Shown: positions 47,574-55,888 of the stretch, piece after piece
How the letters are laid out: every line of letters starts with the position of its first letter
Position numbering within the stretch: position 1 is the first letter of the stretch
Made by a program: the position numbers and the translations under genes
From: Microbacterium sp. A20
GTDB taxonomy: Bacteria > Actinomycetota > Actinomycetes > Actinomycetales > Microbacteriaceae
Reading direction: 5' to 3'
Assembly: GCF_004794515.1 (NCBI RefSeq)
Contig: NZ_SSDF01000091.1
Coordinates: 186,001-250,000, forward strand
Length of the DNA: 64,000 bases
The notes under the pieces: model-generated
What the model was told of the DNA's origin: nothing
Databases searched by the model: none
The model's input: the letters and a program-made list of their open reading frames with translations, nothing else

Positions 47574-48758
47574 GTGACTGCGATCGAGCCGAATGTCGTC
47601 CCCTTTGCCTCGCCTGCTGCCGCCGGCGGTGCACCCTTCGTGACCACGCCGGTGGCCTATGACGGGATCCTCCTCGCCGGGTTCGGTGGACCAGAGGGGC
47701 AGGACGACGTCATCCCCTTCCTCCGGAATGTGACCCGCGGCCGAGGAATTCCGGATGAACGGCTCGAGGAGGTCGCGCACCACTACCGGCACTTCGGCGG
47801 TGTGAGTCCCATCAACGGACAGAACCGCGTGCTGAAGGAAGCGCTCGAGAACGCCCTCGCCGAACGCGGGATCACGCTCCCCGTGTACTGGGGCAACCGG
47901 AACTGGGCCCCTTATCTCGAAGAGGTCGTCACCGAGGCCTCGAGCAAGGGCCACAACACGCTGCTGGCGTTCGCCACCAGCGCCTACAGCTCGTTCTCCA
48001 GCTGCCGTCAGTACCGTGAGGACTTCGCCCGCATCCTCGAGGAGACGGGGCTGGGCGACACGGTGACGATCGACAAGATCCGGCCTTTCTACGATCACCC
48101 CGGCTTCGTGGAGGCCTTTGAGACCGGCGTCCGCGAGGCGGTGGAGGGTTTCCTGGCTGCTGGCATCGCAGCGGCGGACATCCAGATCCTGTTCTCCACC
48201 CACAGCATCCCGACGGCCGACGCCGAGCGCTCCGGAGCGCGAGACATCGACTGGGGCGAGGGCGGCGCATATGCGGCTCAGCATCTCGCCGTGGCCGCGT
48301 GGGTCATGGACCGCGTGCGGCAGACGGTTCCCGCAGCTGCCGACGTCTCGTGGGAGCTGGTCTACCAGTCCCGCTCGGGCCCCGCCTCGCAGCCGTGGCT
48401 CGAGCCCGATGTCTGCGACGTGATCGGCGAGCTGCCCGACCGCGGTCGCAAGGCAGTCGCGGTCGTCCCCGTCGGCTTCATGAGCGACCACATGGAGGTC
48501 TTGTGGGACCTCGACACCGAGGCGGCCGAGGCAGCGGAAGAAGCCGGACTTGCCTTCACTCGCACCCCGACCCCCGGTGTCTCTCCGGCATTCGTCGACG
48601 GCATCGTCGATCTGATCCAGGAGCGTCTTCAGGGTCGCCCCAACGAGGAGCGCGCGCATGTCACGTCGCTCCCCGGCGGCTTCGATGTCTGCCGTCCCGG
48701 ATGCTGCGAGAACGTCCGCGCGGGGTTCAAGCCTGCTGCCGCGGGCATCGCCCCGTGA
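47574..48758 (+). CDS. hemH: Ferrochelatase (probably coproporphyrin type)
   Basis: Inserts Fe2+ into a porphyrin in haem synthesis; 394 residues. The opening AYDGILLAGFGGPEGQDDVI, the catalytic His region ILFSTHSIPTADAERS and the conserved Glu in VGFMSDHMEVLWDLD are present. In actinobacteria this enzyme usually acts on coproporphyrin III (CpfC) with CpfB as the last step, which I infer here from phylogeny, not from residues. The C-terminus has Cys residues (DVCRPGCCENV) that may hold a [2Fe-2S] cluster as in related enzymes. GGATGGAGG precedes GTG. Confidence 0.94.
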   Translation: MTAIEPNVVPFASPAAAGGAPFVTTPVAYDGILLAGFGGPEGQDDVIPFLRNVTRGRGIPDERLEEVAHHYRHFGGVSPINGQNRVLKEALENALAERGITLPVYWGNRNWAPYLEEVVTEASSKGHNTLLAFATSAYSSFSSCRQYREDFARILEETGLGDTVTIDKIRPFYDHPGFVEAFETGVREAVEGFLAAGIAAADIQILFSTHSIPTADAERSGARDIDWGEGGAYAAQHLAVAAWVMDRVRQTVPAAADVSWELVYQSRSGPASQPWLEPDVCDVIGELPDRGRKAVAVVPVGFMSDHMEVLWDLDTEAAEAAEEAGLAFTRTPTPGVSPAFVDGIVDLIQERLQGRPNEERAHVTSLPGGFDVCRPGCCENVRAGFKPAAAGIAP

Positions 48759-48783
48759 CCTCGGACTCGACCGACGCCGCTTC

Positions 48784-48789
48784 TAGGAT
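48784..48789 (+). promoter_or_regulatory. -10 box (TAGGAT) of rpiB
   Basis: TAGGAT seven bases before ATG 48797. The spacer GGGAGTC leaves room for at most a very short leader. Confidence 0.5.
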
Positions 48790-48796
48790 GGGAGTC

Positions 48797-49282
48797 ATGC
48801 GCATCCACATCGCCACCGACCACGCGGGACTCGACTTCTCCACGCAGCTGCAGGATCACCTGCGTGCTGCGGGGCACGACGTGGTCGACCATGGCCCGAT
48901 CGAGTACGACGCGGTCGATGACTACCCCGCGTTCTGCATCCGCGCGGCGCAGGCGGTCATCGCCGACCAGCGCGCCGGTGGCGAGGCACTCGGTGTGGTC
49001 TTCGGCGGTTCGGGGAACGGTGAGCAGATCGCAGCCAACAAGGTCGAGGGTGTGCGGGCCGCGCTGGTCTGGAATCTCTCGACGGCCGAGCTCGCCCGCG
49101 AGCACAACGATGCGAACGTCATCTCCATCGGAGCGCGGCAGCACACCTTCGACGAGGTGACGTCGTTCATCGATCGGTTCATCCAGACGCCGTTCTCGGG
49201 CGATGAGCGTCACGTGCGGAGGATCGGCCAGATCGCCGACTTCGAGCGCGACGGTTCCCTGCTCCCGGACCCGCGGGCCTGA
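48797..49282 (+). CDS. rpiB: Ribose-5-phosphate isomerase B
   Basis: Interconverts ribose 5-phosphate and ribulose 5-phosphate in the pentose phosphate pathway; 161 residues. MRIHIATDHAGLDFSTQLQ is the substrate-binding start (Asp-His), and FGGSGNGEQIAANKVEGVRA carries the Glu that acts as base in the actinobacterial form, which lacks the Cys of E. coli RpiB. AREHNDANVISIGARQHTF completes the site. The Nei-type glycosylase gene starts one base after the stop. Confidence 0.95.
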   Translation: MRIHIATDHAGLDFSTQLQDHLRAAGHDVVDHGPIEYDAVDDYPAFCIRAAQAVIADQRAGGEALGVVFGGSGNGEQIAANKVEGVRAALVWNLSTAELAREHNDANVISIGARQHTFDEVTSFIDRFIQTPFSGDERHVRRIGQIADFERDGSLLPDPRA

Positions 49283-49283
49283 C

Positions 49284-50282
49284 ATGCCCGAGGGCCACTC
49301 CGTCCACCGGATCGCGCGGCAGTTCGATCGCAACTTCGTCGGCAAGACGCTGAGCGCGTCCAGCCCGCAGGGACGGTTCGCCGAGGGAGCCGCCGTTCTG
49401 GACGGACGTGCGGCGGTGAGTGTGCAGGCCGTCGGCAAGCAGATGTTCCTCGAGGCGGAGGGTGACCTCTGGCTGAGAGTGCACCTGGGTCTCTACGGCG
49501 CGTGGGATTTCGCCGGGGAGATCCTCGTCGATCCGACGATCGCTTCGGCCAATGGGCGGATGGGGCAGACGAACCAGCGCGGCACCGTGATCGACGAGGA
49601 GATCCTCGATGACGCCGGTGAGAACTCCCTCGCATCCATCGGGGCGCCTCGGCGCACGCGGGTGCACGTGCGCATGTCGGAGCAGACGAAGGGCCTCGTC
49701 GATGAGGGGCTCGAATGGCCGCCGCCGGTCGTCGGACAGGTTCGTCTCCGCCTCATGACAGACATCACCGCCGCCGATCTGCGTGGCCCGACCGCCTGTG
49801 TTCTGCAGACGCCGGAGGAGATGCTGGCGACGATCGCCAAGCTCGGTCCCGACCCGCTGGTCGGCGACCCGGTCGAGAACGAGGAGCGGTTCGTCCGCGC
49901 GGTCAGGAAGAAGTCGACGGTCATCGCGCTGCTCCTGATGGACCAGTCCGTCGTCAGCGGCATCGGCAACGTCTACCGCGCCGAGATGCTCTACCGGCAG
50001 CGGTTGAACCCGCACACTCCGGGCCGAGATGTCCCGGAGGAGGTCGTGCGGGCGCTCTGGCACGATTGGGTCCGGCTTCTGGCCATCGGTGTCGAGACCG
50101 GCCAGATGATGACCATGGACGGCCTCACGGGCGCGGACTACCGTGCGGCGATGGCGAACCGCGACGACCGGCACTGGGTGTACCACCGCGCCGGTCTGCC
50201 GTGTCGTGTCTGCGGCACCGAGATCGCCCTCGAGGAGATCGGCGCCCGGAAGCTCTATTGGTGCCCGCGCTGTCAGGCGTGA
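49284..50282 (+). CDS. Fpg/Nei family DNA glycosylase (Nei-like)
   Basis: Bifunctional base-excision repair enzyme of 332 residues that removes oxidised bases and nicks the abasic site. The mature N-terminus PEGHSVHRIARQF supplies catalytic Pro and Glu, and the start pattern is that of mycobacterial Nei proteins more than Fpg. The H2TH region includes LLMDQSVVSGIGNVYRAEML, and the C-terminal zinc finger has four Cys (PCRVCG and WCPRCQA). It follows rpiB by one base and is probably cotranscribed. Confidence 0.93.
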   Translation: MPEGHSVHRIARQFDRNFVGKTLSASSPQGRFAEGAAVLDGRAAVSVQAVGKQMFLEAEGDLWLRVHLGLYGAWDFAGEILVDPTIASANGRMGQTNQRGTVIDEEILDDAGENSLASIGAPRRTRVHVRMSEQTKGLVDEGLEWPPPVVGQVRLRLMTDITAADLRGPTACVLQTPEEMLATIAKLGPDPLVGDPVENEERFVRAVRKKSTVIALLLMDQSVVSGIGNVYRAEMLYRQRLNPHTPGRDVPEEVVRALWHDWVRLLAIGVETGQMMTMDGLTGADYRAAMANRDDRHWVYHRAGLPCRVCGTEIALEEIGARKLYWCPRCQA

Positions 50283-50309
50283 CCGGGATCCGTGGCATCG
50301 CATCCGTTC

Positions 50310-50315
50310 TAGGCT
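50310..50315 (+). promoter_or_regulatory. -10 box (TAGGCT) of the PaiB-like gene
   Basis: TAGGCT ends six bases before ATG 50322. A leaderless mRNA is inferred. Confidence 0.6.
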
Positions 50316-50321
50316 GATCGC

Positions 50322-50966
50322 ATGCGACAGAATCCGAGCTTCACTCTCGCCGACGTGGGCGAGATCCGCCGGGTGATCGAGATGAATCCGTGGGCGACGA
50401 TCATGAGTGCCGGGGACGACGGTCTCGTCGCTTCACACTACGCGGTGCTTCTGGACGAGGGACGCGACGACCTCACCATCGTCGGGCATGTCGGTCGCCC
50501 GGACGACCTCATCCACGGACTGGGGGAGCGCGAACTGCTCGTCGTGTTCCAGGGCCCCCACGGTTATGTCTCGCCCGGGTGGTACGGCGATGTCCCGGCG
50601 GTGCCGACGTGGAACTACACCGCGGTGCACCTTGCCGGCGTGCCCGAGCTCTTGACCGACGAGGAGAACCTCGTCGTGCTCGACCAGCTCGTCGCGCACT
50701 TCGAAACCCGGATGCCGGAGCCGCGACGCGTGTGGGAACGCCCGAACGATCAGGCCTACGTCCAGCGCCTCGCCTCAGGAACGGTCGGCTTCCGGTTGAC
50801 CCCGACCCGCGTCGTCGCCAAGCGGAAGCTCAGCCAGAACAAACCGCCGGAGACGATCGAGACGGTGATCGCGGCCCTCTCGACCGACGGCCCCTATTCG
50901 AACCCGGCTCTCGCCGCGGAGATGCGGCGCGCTCAGGATGCGCGCAGAGAAGGACGACAGCAGTGA
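50322..50966 (+). CDS. FMN-binding split-barrel protein, PaiB family
   Basis: 214 residues. The PaiB pattern is clear: a beta-barrel opening (IEMNPWATIMSAGDDGLVAS), FQGPHGYVSPGWYG and VPTWNYTAVHLAG, which form the flavin/haem-binding pocket, then a C-terminal region ending in a basic tail (KRKLSQNKPPETIETVIAAL). The family was named as negative regulators in Bacillus, but the flavin-like fold points to a binding or redox role. It is coupled by GTGA to the amidohydrolase. Confidence 0.9.
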   Translation: MRQNPSFTLADVGEIRRVIEMNPWATIMSAGDDGLVASHYAVLLDEGRDDLTIVGHVGRPDDLIHGLGERELLVVFQGPHGYVSPGWYGDVPAVPTWNYTAVHLAGVPELLTDEENLVVLDQLVAHFETRMPEPRRVWERPNDQAYVQRLASGTVGFRLTPTRVVAKRKLSQNKPPETIETVIAALSTDGPYSNPALAAEMRRAQDARREGRQQ

Positions 50967-52459
50967 CCGAGCGCGGAACAGCCATCGACACCATCACGGC
51001 TGCGCGGATCGCGGGCCCGGGGCGCGAGTTCCTGATGGATGAGGAGCCCGTGGACATCTTCATCGCCGACGGGCGGATCGTCGATATCGCCCCGACCGGG
51101 GCTCTGCCTGCACGCGGCGAGGTCATCGAAGCAGATGGTGCCTGGGCGGTTCCCGGGCTCTGGGACAACCATGTCCACACCGTCCAATGGGCGCTGACGT
51201 CCGAACGTGCGCCGCTCGGCCGTGCGGACTCCGCTGCTTCGGCGGCCGCGGCGATGAGCGGTGTGGCCGCGCTGCCGGATGGGCGCCGCGTCGGCACCGG
51301 TTTTCGTGACGCCCTGTGGTCGGATCGTCCATCGCTGGATCTCCTGGATGCCGCGACCGGGGACGTCCCGACTTACCTCATCAACGCCGACGTCCACAGC
51401 GTCTGGTTGAACAGCGCTGCTCTTGCTCGCGAGAGCTTCCGGAGCGACGACGGTGTGCTTCGGGAGACCGAGGCGTTCGAGATCTCGCGCCGCCTGAACG
51501 CCGTCGACGCCGCTCATGGCGACCGTGCGATGATGCGGGCAGGCGAGCAAGCCGCGGCGCGCGGCATCACCGGCCTCGTCGACTTCGACATGGCGTGGAG
51601 TGCGGAGGCCTGGCCCCGGCGTGTGCACGCCGGCTTCGCCTCGCATCGCGTCGAGTTCGCGGTGTACCCCTTCGACCTCGACAGGGCCATCGGAGAGGGG
51701 CTGCGCACAGGCGAGCTGCGGGAGATGCCCGATGTCCCGGCCGCAGGCAGGGGTCTCGTGCACGTCGGACCGCTGAAGGTCATCACCGACGGGTCGCTGG
51801 GCACACGAACTGCCGCCTGCTCGCACGCCTATCCCGGAGATCCGGGCAACTTCGGGGTGCTGACCGTCCCTTCGGACGAGCTCGTCGCCCTGCTGACCCG
51901 CGCGACCGGTGCGGGTCTGGCCGCGGCCGTGCACGCGATCGGTGACAGGGCGATCACCTCGGCTCTGGACGCCTTCGCCACCACGGGCGCCGTCGGATCT
52001 ATCGAACACGTGCAACTCGTGCGGCATACTGACCTCGCACGATTCGCCCGTCTCGGCGTGATCGCCAGTGTCCAGCCGCAGCACGCGGTGGACGACCGCG
52101 ATCTGGTGGACCGCCACTGGGCGGAGCAGACCGCGATCGGCTACCCGCTCGCATCGCTTCGCGACGCCGGTGCGCAGCTGCGCTTCGGATCGGACGCACC
52201 GGTCGCCGAGCTCGACCCGTGGCAGGCTATCTCCGCCGCGGTGTCGCGCACCGACGACGAGCGGGCCGCGTGGCATCCGGAAGAGCGGCTCACGCTTGAC
52301 CAGGCGCTCGAGGCGAGTGTCCGTTCGTCACTGCGACCCGGCGAGCCCGCGGACATCGTCCTGTGCGGCGCGGATCCTCGAACGGCGACGGGGGAGCTGC
52401 TGCGATCGATGCCTGTCCTCTCCACGCTTCTCGCGGGGTACGTCACGCACACCGCGTGA
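50963..52459 (+). CDS. Amidohydrolase family protein (YtcJ-like)
   Basis: 498 residues of the metal-dependent amidohydrolase superfamily. The metal-binding start AVPGLWDNHVHTVQWAL (HxH) is present, further metal or catalytic residues lie in LVHVGPLKVITDGSLGTRTA and AVHAIGDRAI, and the late Asp in LRFGSDAPVAELDPW. The pattern fits the YtcJ-like subgroup. The substrate is unknown. The GTG start overlaps the PaiB stop, so the two may form a small catabolic or detoxifying unit. Confidence 0.9.
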   Translation: MTERGTAIDTITAARIAGPGREFLMDEEPVDIFIADGRIVDIAPTGALPARGEVIEADGAWAVPGLWDNHVHTVQWALTSERAPLGRADSAASAAAAMSGVAALPDGRRVGTGFRDALWSDRPSLDLLDAATGDVPTYLINADVHSVWLNSAALARESFRSDDGVLRETEAFEISRRLNAVDAAHGDRAMMRAGEQAAARGITGLVDFDMAWSAEAWPRRVHAGFASHRVEFAVYPFDLDRAIGEGLRTGELREMPDVPAAGRGLVHVGPLKVITDGSLGTRTAACSHAYPGDPGNFGVLTVPSDELVALLTRATGAGLAAAVHAIGDRAITSALDAFATTGAVGSIEHVQLVRHTDLARFARLGVIASVQPQHAVDDRDLVDRHWAEQTAIGYPLASLRDAGAQLRFGSDAPVAELDPWQAISAAVSRTDDERAAWHPEERLTLDQALEASVRSSLRPGEPADIVLCGADPRTATGELLRSMPVLSTLLAGYVTHTA

Positions 52460-52476
52460 TCCCCGTAACGAACGCA

Positions 52477-52516
52477 AGAAGGGGCGGCCCTCGGAGAACC
52501 GAGAGCCGCCCCTTCT
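52477..52516. terminator. Bidirectional terminator between the amidohydrolase gene and dps
   Basis: A 12-bp outer stem (AGAAGGGGCGGC with GCCGCCCCTTCT), an inner CTCGG/CCGAG stem and an AGAA loop. The stem has a purine 5' arm and pyrimidine 3' arm on each strand, fitting a shared terminator for two convergent genes. Confidence 0.8.
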
Positions 52517-52534
52517 GAGGTCAGACGGGACCGA

Positions 52535-53020
52535 TCAGGCTGCGATGTGCGAGACGAGGAACCAGCGGTCCTTCTCGAGGCCGCGCTGAATCTCGATCGC
52601 GACATCCTGGCTCGTCAGATCGACCTCGTCGAGTCCTTCGACGGCAGCCTTGACATCGACCAGGATCGCGTCGATGTCGGCGATCACGGCGCGGATCAGT
52701 TCGTCCGACTGAGTGAAGCCCGCGGGGACGGTGGTCGCGCCGGCCTTCTCTGCCACGGCGCTCACACGCGCATCGATCGGCAGTCCGAGGGCGACGATCC
52801 GCTCCGCGGCGGTGTCGGCGAAATCGCCCGCGTGTGCGACGACCGTGTCGAGAAGCTCATGGACGCCGACGAAGTTGGCGCCTCGGACGTGCCAGTGCGC
52901 CTGCTTGCCGTTGACGGTCAGCGCCTGGAGGCCGAGCACCACAGGGGAGAGGAACTGGGCCGCCCCTGCAGCCACGGTCGGGTCGATGGCGGTGGTGGAA
53001 ACGGTCTGTGCCTTGCTCAT
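52535..53020 (-). CDS. dps: Dps ferritin-like DNA-protection protein
   Basis: 161-residue dodecamer-forming mini-ferritin that oxidises and stores iron and protects DNA from peroxide. Ferroxidase ligands are seen in NGKQAHWHVRGANFVGVHEL (His) and VVAHAGDFADTAAERIVALG (Asp, Glu) across the subunit interface. The Lys-rich DNA-binding N-tail of E. coli Dps is missing. ATG 53020 has GGAGGAG upstream. The 130 bases upstream carry no recognised PerR or OxyR box that I can define. Confidence 0.95.
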   Translation of the reverse strand: MSKAQTVSTTAIDPTVAAGAAQFLSPVVLGLQALTVNGKQAHWHVRGANFVGVHELLDTVVAHAGDFADTAAERIVALGLPIDARVSAVAEKAGATTVPAGFTQSDELIRAVIADIDAILVDVKAAVEGLDEVDLTSQDVAIEIQRGLEKDRWFLVSHIAA

Positions 53021-53138
53021 CTTGTGCTCCTCCGGATGGATTTCTCTTACCTGTTGTAGACAACGCTACTCGGGCTCAGACATTCCGCAACCAAGCTGAG
53101 GCTGGGCTCACTTCCGCGTGATTCCGCGGTGATTCGGG

Positions 53139-53144
53139 TAGCCT
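53139..53144 (+). promoter_or_regulatory. -10 box (TAGCCT) of the carbonic anhydrase-like gene
   Basis: TAGCCT ends six bases before ATG 53151. Confidence 0.6.
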
Positions 53145-53150
53145 CGCCTC

Positions 53151-53687
53151 ATGAGCATCGCCGCCGGAGCCTCTGTCCTCGCCCTGCCGAACAGCGCACC
53201 GTCCATCGACGACACGGCGTTCGTGGCGGATGGTGCCCGCATCGTCGGGGATGTGTCACTCGCGGCAGGCGTCAGCGTCTGGTGCAACGCGGTGCTTCGA
53301 GGTGACTCTGCGGGAATCAGCATCGGATCGGACTCGAACGTCCAGGACAACGTCTCGATCCACGTGGACCCCGAGCACGGGGTGACCGTCGGCGCCCAGG
53401 TCTCGATCGGCCACAACGCGGTCGTGCACGGCTGCACGATCGGAGACGGCACGCTCGTCGGCATGGGGGCCGTGATCCTCAGCGGAGCGAAGATCGGAGC
53501 CGGGTGTCTGATCGCCGGCGGCGCGGTGGTCCTCGGCGAGGCGGACATCCCTGCGGGATCGCTGGTCGCGGGTGTTCCCGCGAAGGTGCGTCGCACGCTC
53601 GACGAGGATGAGCGGTCCGGCCTGATCGCGAACGCCGCCGTCTACCTCGCCCACTCGCGTACCCATGAGGCTGCGACGTCGGCCTGA
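53151..53687 (+). CDS. Gamma carbonic anhydrase-like protein
   Basis: 178 residues forming a left-handed beta-helix of hexapeptide repeats (for example DGARIVGDVSLAAGVSVW and LIAGGAVVLGEADIPAGSLV). Zinc ligands of the gamma class are present: His in VSIHVDPEHG, and two His in VSIGHNAVVHGCTIGDG. Members hydrate CO2 or, in some lineages, act as acyltransferase-like scaffolds (PaaY, YrdA). Activity cannot be decided from sequence. A leaderless start is predicted. tRNA-Met follows. Confidence 0.92.
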   Translation: MSIAAGASVLALPNSAPSIDDTAFVADGARIVGDVSLAAGVSVWCNAVLRGDSAGISIGSDSNVQDNVSIHVDPEHGVTVGAQVSIGHNAVVHGCTIGDGTLVGMGAVILSGAKIGAGCLIAGGAVVLGEADIPAGSLVAGVPAKVRRTLDEDERSGLIANAAVYLAHSRTHEAATSA

Positions 53688-53700
53688 AGGCGCTGACCGA

Positions 53701-53706
53701 TAGGCT
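53701..53706 (+). promoter_or_regulatory. -10 box (TAGGCT) of tRNA-Met
   Basis: TAGGCT about eleven bases before the mature tRNA 5' end. Confidence 0.55.
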
Positions 53707-53717
53707 GAGTCAGGTAC

Positions 53718-53791
53718 GGGGCGGTGGCCAAGCTGGTTAAGGCAGTGGGCTCATAACCCAACGATCGCGGGTTCAAGTCCCGCCCGCCCTA
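53718..53791 (+). tRNA. tRNA-Met (CAT)
   Basis: Acceptor GGGGCGG/CCGCCCT (first pair G-U), a D arm with loop AAGCTGGTTAA, anticodon loop CTCATAA (CAT) and T arm GCGGG-TTCAAGT-CCCGC; discriminator A, then a CTTTT run that could end the transcript. The GGG/CCC pairs next to the loop resemble initiator tRNA, but the paired 1-72 position argues for an elongator. A lysidine-modified tRNA-Ile2 is not excluded. Confidence 0.9.
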
Positions 53792-54421
53792 CTTTTCGTC
53801 TGCAGTTGCCCGGGAGCCGCCTCTTGTGAGGAACAGCTGACACGCGTGGCTCGTCACGAACGGTTCGAGTCGTTCGACCTCGAGCGGGCCGTCACTGTGG
53901 CGGAGGACATCACGCACCAGCTGAGCGTGAACACCGCAGACGAGTTCCTGATCCGCGTCGAGCAGATCGTGATAGTTGCACGGCGTGAGGTCGAACCGCA
54001 GGGAGGTCTCATCGACGACGGGGTTGAGGCCCGCATCGTCGAGGTGCTCGTAGAGCACGTCGACCTGACGCAGCGCATCGGCCTCGAGGCCGAGCGGCGA
54101 TTCACGCGACATCGCCCGCAGCATCCGCCCCCGCGAGACTGCTCCTTCGACTCGAGCGCGCGCCACGGAGCTCGATGCGACGTCGCGGACGGGGTGGAAC
54201 ACGACCGGGGGCCGGCCGCGTCTGCCGAGGACGAGAGTCTCACTGCGGATCAGCCCCTCATCTTCGAGAACCCGGAGGTGATCCCGCACCGTGTTGAGGG
54301 GAATTCCGCATTGCGAGGCGAGCTCGCCTGCTGAGCATCCCGGCGTCTGCTGGATGGCGTGGAGCAACTGGAGCCGACGGGGTTGTGTCAGCCCGCGAAA
54401 ATCGTGTGCGCGGCGGGGCAT
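53789..54421 (-). CDS. HTH regulator with a Cys-rich C-terminal motif, divergent from hmp
   Basis: 210 residues. The N-terminal winged helix (GCSAGELASQCGIPLNTVRD then HLRVLEDEGLIRSETL) is of the ArsR/COG2345 type. The C-terminal half contains CNYHDLLDADQELVCGVHAQLV and a later SHACQLF. This C-x(n)-C-xxH-type motif is known from Fe-S regulators such as SufR. The gene is divergent from the NO-detoxifying flavohaemoglobin, so an NO- or redox-sensitive Fe-S repressor of hmp is the likely role (inferred). ATG 54421 is six bases after TACTCT. Its stop overlaps the last three bases of tRNA-Met. Confidence 0.85.
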   Translation of the reverse strand: MPRRAHDFRGLTQPRRLQLLHAIQQTPGCSAGELASQCGIPLNTVRDHLRVLEDEGLIRSETLVLGRRGRPPVVFHPVRDVASSSVARARVEGAVSRGRMLRAMSRESPLGLEADALRQVDVLYEHLDDAGLNPVVDETSLRFDLTPCNYHDLLDADQELVCGVHAQLVRDVLRHSDGPLEVERLEPFVTSHACQLFLTRGGSRATADEK

Positions 54422-54427
54422 GTGGCG

Positions 54428-54433
54428 AGAGTA
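54428..54433 (-). promoter_or_regulatory. -10 box (TACTCT) of the hmp-linked regulator
   Basis: TACTCT on the minus strand ends six bases before ATG 54421. Confidence 0.6.
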
Positions 54434-54456
54434 GACGCGGAAGAGGTCGCGTACCT

Positions 54457-54480
54457 CCGGTTGGACCGGAAATAAACCGG
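54457..54480. promoter_or_regulatory. Palindromic operator candidate between the regulator and hmp
   Basis: CCGGTT and AACCGG separated by 12 bases, with a further ACCGGA inside the spacer. It lies upstream of the regulator's -10 box and in the hmp promoter zone, a suitable site for control of both genes by the divergent regulator. Confidence 0.4.
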
Positions 54481-54550
54481 TAGAACGGAATGCGATGTGC
54501 GCGAGGGCTCGGGATGGTGGAACCACCATGACCACGAGGGGCGGGAAGCC

Positions 54551-55771
54551 ATGAGGCTCACAGCCGAATCCGAGAACGTCGTGCGGGCGACCGCCAGCGT
54601 CGTCGCCGAGCACGCAGACGAGATAACCACGCTCTTCTATCGCGCCATGTTCGACGCGCATCCGGAGTTGCTCCGCGTATTCAACCGGGCGAATCAGGCG
54701 ATCGGAGAGCAGCCGAAGGCCCTGGCCGCATCCATCGTCGCCTTCGCAGTGCAGCTCATCGACCCTGCGGCACCCGACTTCGCCCCCGTGATGCGTCGCA
54801 TCGCGCACAAGCATGTATCGCTGGGCGTCAAGGCGCGCCAGTACACGATCGTGGGGCGCCACCTCCTCGACGCGGTCGGAACAGTCCTCGGGGACGCGGT
54901 CACGCCGGAGGTGAGAGCGGCGTGGGACGAGGTCTACTGGCTCTTCGGATGCTCCCTGATCGCGGAAGAGGCGAAACTGTATGCGCTCGGCGGCACCGAC
55001 TCGGAGTTCCCCTGGAGGAAGCACCGGGTGGTGGAGCGGATCGAGGAGTCCTCCGACGTCGTCTCACTCGTGCTCGCTCCCGTCTCAGGAGACGTGGGGT
55101 CATACCGGGCCGGACAGTACGTGGCCATCGCCGTCGACCTGCCGGACGGTTCGCGCCAACCGCGGCAATACACGATCTCGTCCGGGCCCCGTGGTGATTC
55201 GCTGCGCGTGACGATCAAGCGTGTGCGCGCGAACGGAGACGCCCCGGAAGGCCAGGTGTCCACGTGGTTGCATGAGAACGCGCATCCGGGACAGTTGATC
55301 GACGTGTCCCAGCCGGCCGGTGACGTCACCATCGAGGATTCCGAGCGACCGCTCGTCCTCGTGTCGGCCGGCATCGGCATCACCCCGGTCGCGGCGATCG
55401 TCGAGGACCTCTCCCGTCGTGCCCCGGCGCGCACGGTCCGACTGTTCCATGCCGATCGCTCGCATTCCAGCCATGCGCTCTACGGATCGTTGCGGAGGCA
55501 AGTGCTGGCGATGGACGACGCCCGTGCCCAGAACTGGTATCGGGAGGAGGCGGAATCCGCGCCGACGCTCCACCCCGCGCGCTCAGGCCGGATGGACCTC
55601 GCCGACGTCGACCTGCCTGACGACGCGGAGGTGTTCATGTGCGGACCGCTCGACTTCATGCGCACGTCTCGATCGACGCTTCTGGCACGCGGCGTGCCGT
55701 CGGAGCGGATCTCCTACGAGGTGTTCGGCCCGGACCTCTGGGCACAGCAGCCGAAGCCCGAAGCAGCCTGA
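54551..55771 (+). CDS. hmp: Flavohaemoglobin, nitric oxide dioxygenase
   Basis: Converts NO and O2 to nitrate with NAD(P)H; 406 residues in three domains. The globin (residues 1 to about 140) has FYRAMFDAHPELLRVFNRAN and the proximal His region RRIAHKHVSLGVKARQYTIV. The FAD domain has the flavin motif RQYTISSGP, and the NAD domain has VLVSAGIGITPVAAIVED and ends in VFMCGPLDFMRT. All parts are intact. ATG 54551 begins the globin helix and has GGGAAG upstream. Control by the divergent Cys-rich regulator is likely. Confidence 0.96.
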   Translation: MRLTAESENVVRATASVVAEHADEITTLFYRAMFDAHPELLRVFNRANQAIGEQPKALAASIVAFAVQLIDPAAPDFAPVMRRIAHKHVSLGVKARQYTIVGRHLLDAVGTVLGDAVTPEVRAAWDEVYWLFGCSLIAEEAKLYALGGTDSEFPWRKHRVVERIEESSDVVSLVLAPVSGDVGSYRAGQYVAIAVDLPDGSRQPRQYTISSGPRGDSLRVTIKRVRANGDAPEGQVSTWLHENAHPGQLIDVSQPAGDVTIEDSERPLVLVSAGIGITPVAAIVEDLSRRAPARTVRLFHADRSHSSHALYGSLRRQVLAMDDARAQNWYREEAESAPTLHPARSGRMDLADVDLPDDAEVFMCGPLDFMRTSRSTLLARGVPSERISYEVFGPDLWAQQPKPEAA

Positions 55772-55782
55772 GCCCCGACCCC

Positions 55783-55814
55783 GACAGCGGCCGCAGAGCG
55801 ATGCGGTCGCTGTC
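55783..55814 (+). terminator. Terminator after hmp
   Basis: 13-bp stem (GACAGCGGCCGCA with TGCGGTCGCTGTC, one G-U pair) and a six-base loop, 12 bases after the hmp stop. There is no U run. Confidence 0.7.
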
Positions 55815-55888
55815 AAGCCCCTCCCCGGACCTCGCCGTAGACGCCATTCTTCCCACGTGCGGCACCGCGCCGCAGAACGGGAGGCACC

